DNA of 5,912 bases from Robiginitomaculum sp. (GTDB taxonomy: Bacteria > Pseudomonadota > Alphaproteobacteria > Caulobacterales > Maricaulaceae), in assembly GCA_002732685.1 (NCBI GenBank), contig NVRS01000008.1, positions 30,305 through 36,216 of the forward strand, in the 5' to 3' direction. This document shows positions 5,853 through 5,912 of this stretch, one piece after another. Position numbers and translations under genes: made by a program. Position 1 is the first letter of the stretch, and every line of letters starts with the position of its first letter. A model generated the notes under the pieces. That model did no database searches. It had not been told where the DNA came from and was given only the letters and a program-made list of their open reading frames with translations.

Positions 5853-5876
5853 GGTGAGGGCACTTCTTTCCTCACC
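5853..5876 (+). terminator. probable intrinsic terminator after the DsbA-like gene
   Basis: GGTGAGG (5853-5859) pairs perfectly with CCTCACC (5870-5876) around a 10-base loop, starting 10 bases after the stop at 5843. The following sequence to about 5899 is T-rich (TATTCTTTGTTGTTTT), though the T run is not immediately next to the stem, so termination may be partial. It would end the protease-DsbA transcript. Confidence 0.6.
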
Positions 5877-5912
5877 GTTCACTATTCTTTGTTGTTTTAC
5901 CTAAATCAACCC

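Overview
The window looks like ordinary chromosome from an alphaproteobacterium of moderate to lowish GC content. The basis is the protein types: a DksA of the alphaproteobacterial kind with a degenerate zinc finger (ending RPIATLSLEAQE), a RhlE-type DEAD-box helicase with a long basic tail ending GFGDSMPAFF, a small MoxR ATPase, and a periplasmic M48/TPR protease followed by a DsbA-like thioredoxin. This is a judgement from remembered family features, not from a database search. No phage genes, transposase, tRNA, rRNA or CRISPR array is visible.

Layout. 1-210 (+) is the 3' end of an AhpD-like (carboxymuconolactone decarboxylase family) gene. A 23-bp tandem repeat (193-280) starts inside its last codons. 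281-410 is non-coding and holds a possible promoter and a hairpin over a ribosome binding site. About 419-2039 (+) is a DEAD-box RNA helicase whose conserved N-terminus is readable but has no usual in-frame start. 2081-2923 (-) is a MoxR-family AAA+ ATPase, convergent with the helicase. 2924-3105 is a divergent promoter region. 3106-3534 (+) is dksA. 3535-3680 carries a 13-bp tandem repeat and a strong extended -10 promoter. 3681-5036 (+) is a secreted BepA-like M48 protease with TPRs. 5106-5843 (+) is a DsbA/Com1-like thiol oxidoreductase, followed by a hairpin terminator at 5853-5876.

How the genes relate. The protease and the DsbA-like protein look like one operon for envelope protein quality control. 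The helicase and DksA both act on RNA or transcription but lie in separate transcription units. MoxR and dksA share only a divergent promoter region. The gene content is housekeeping, and I see no new multi-gene system.

The most unusual signals are at small scale. First, an apparent single-base frameshift at codon 2 of the helicase, just behind a good ribosome binding site. Second, three unrelated short tandem repeats, each at or just after a gene's 3' end; two of them duplicate the stop codon, and one of these places stops in all three forward frames. Third, a hairpin that would cover the helicase ribosome binding site.
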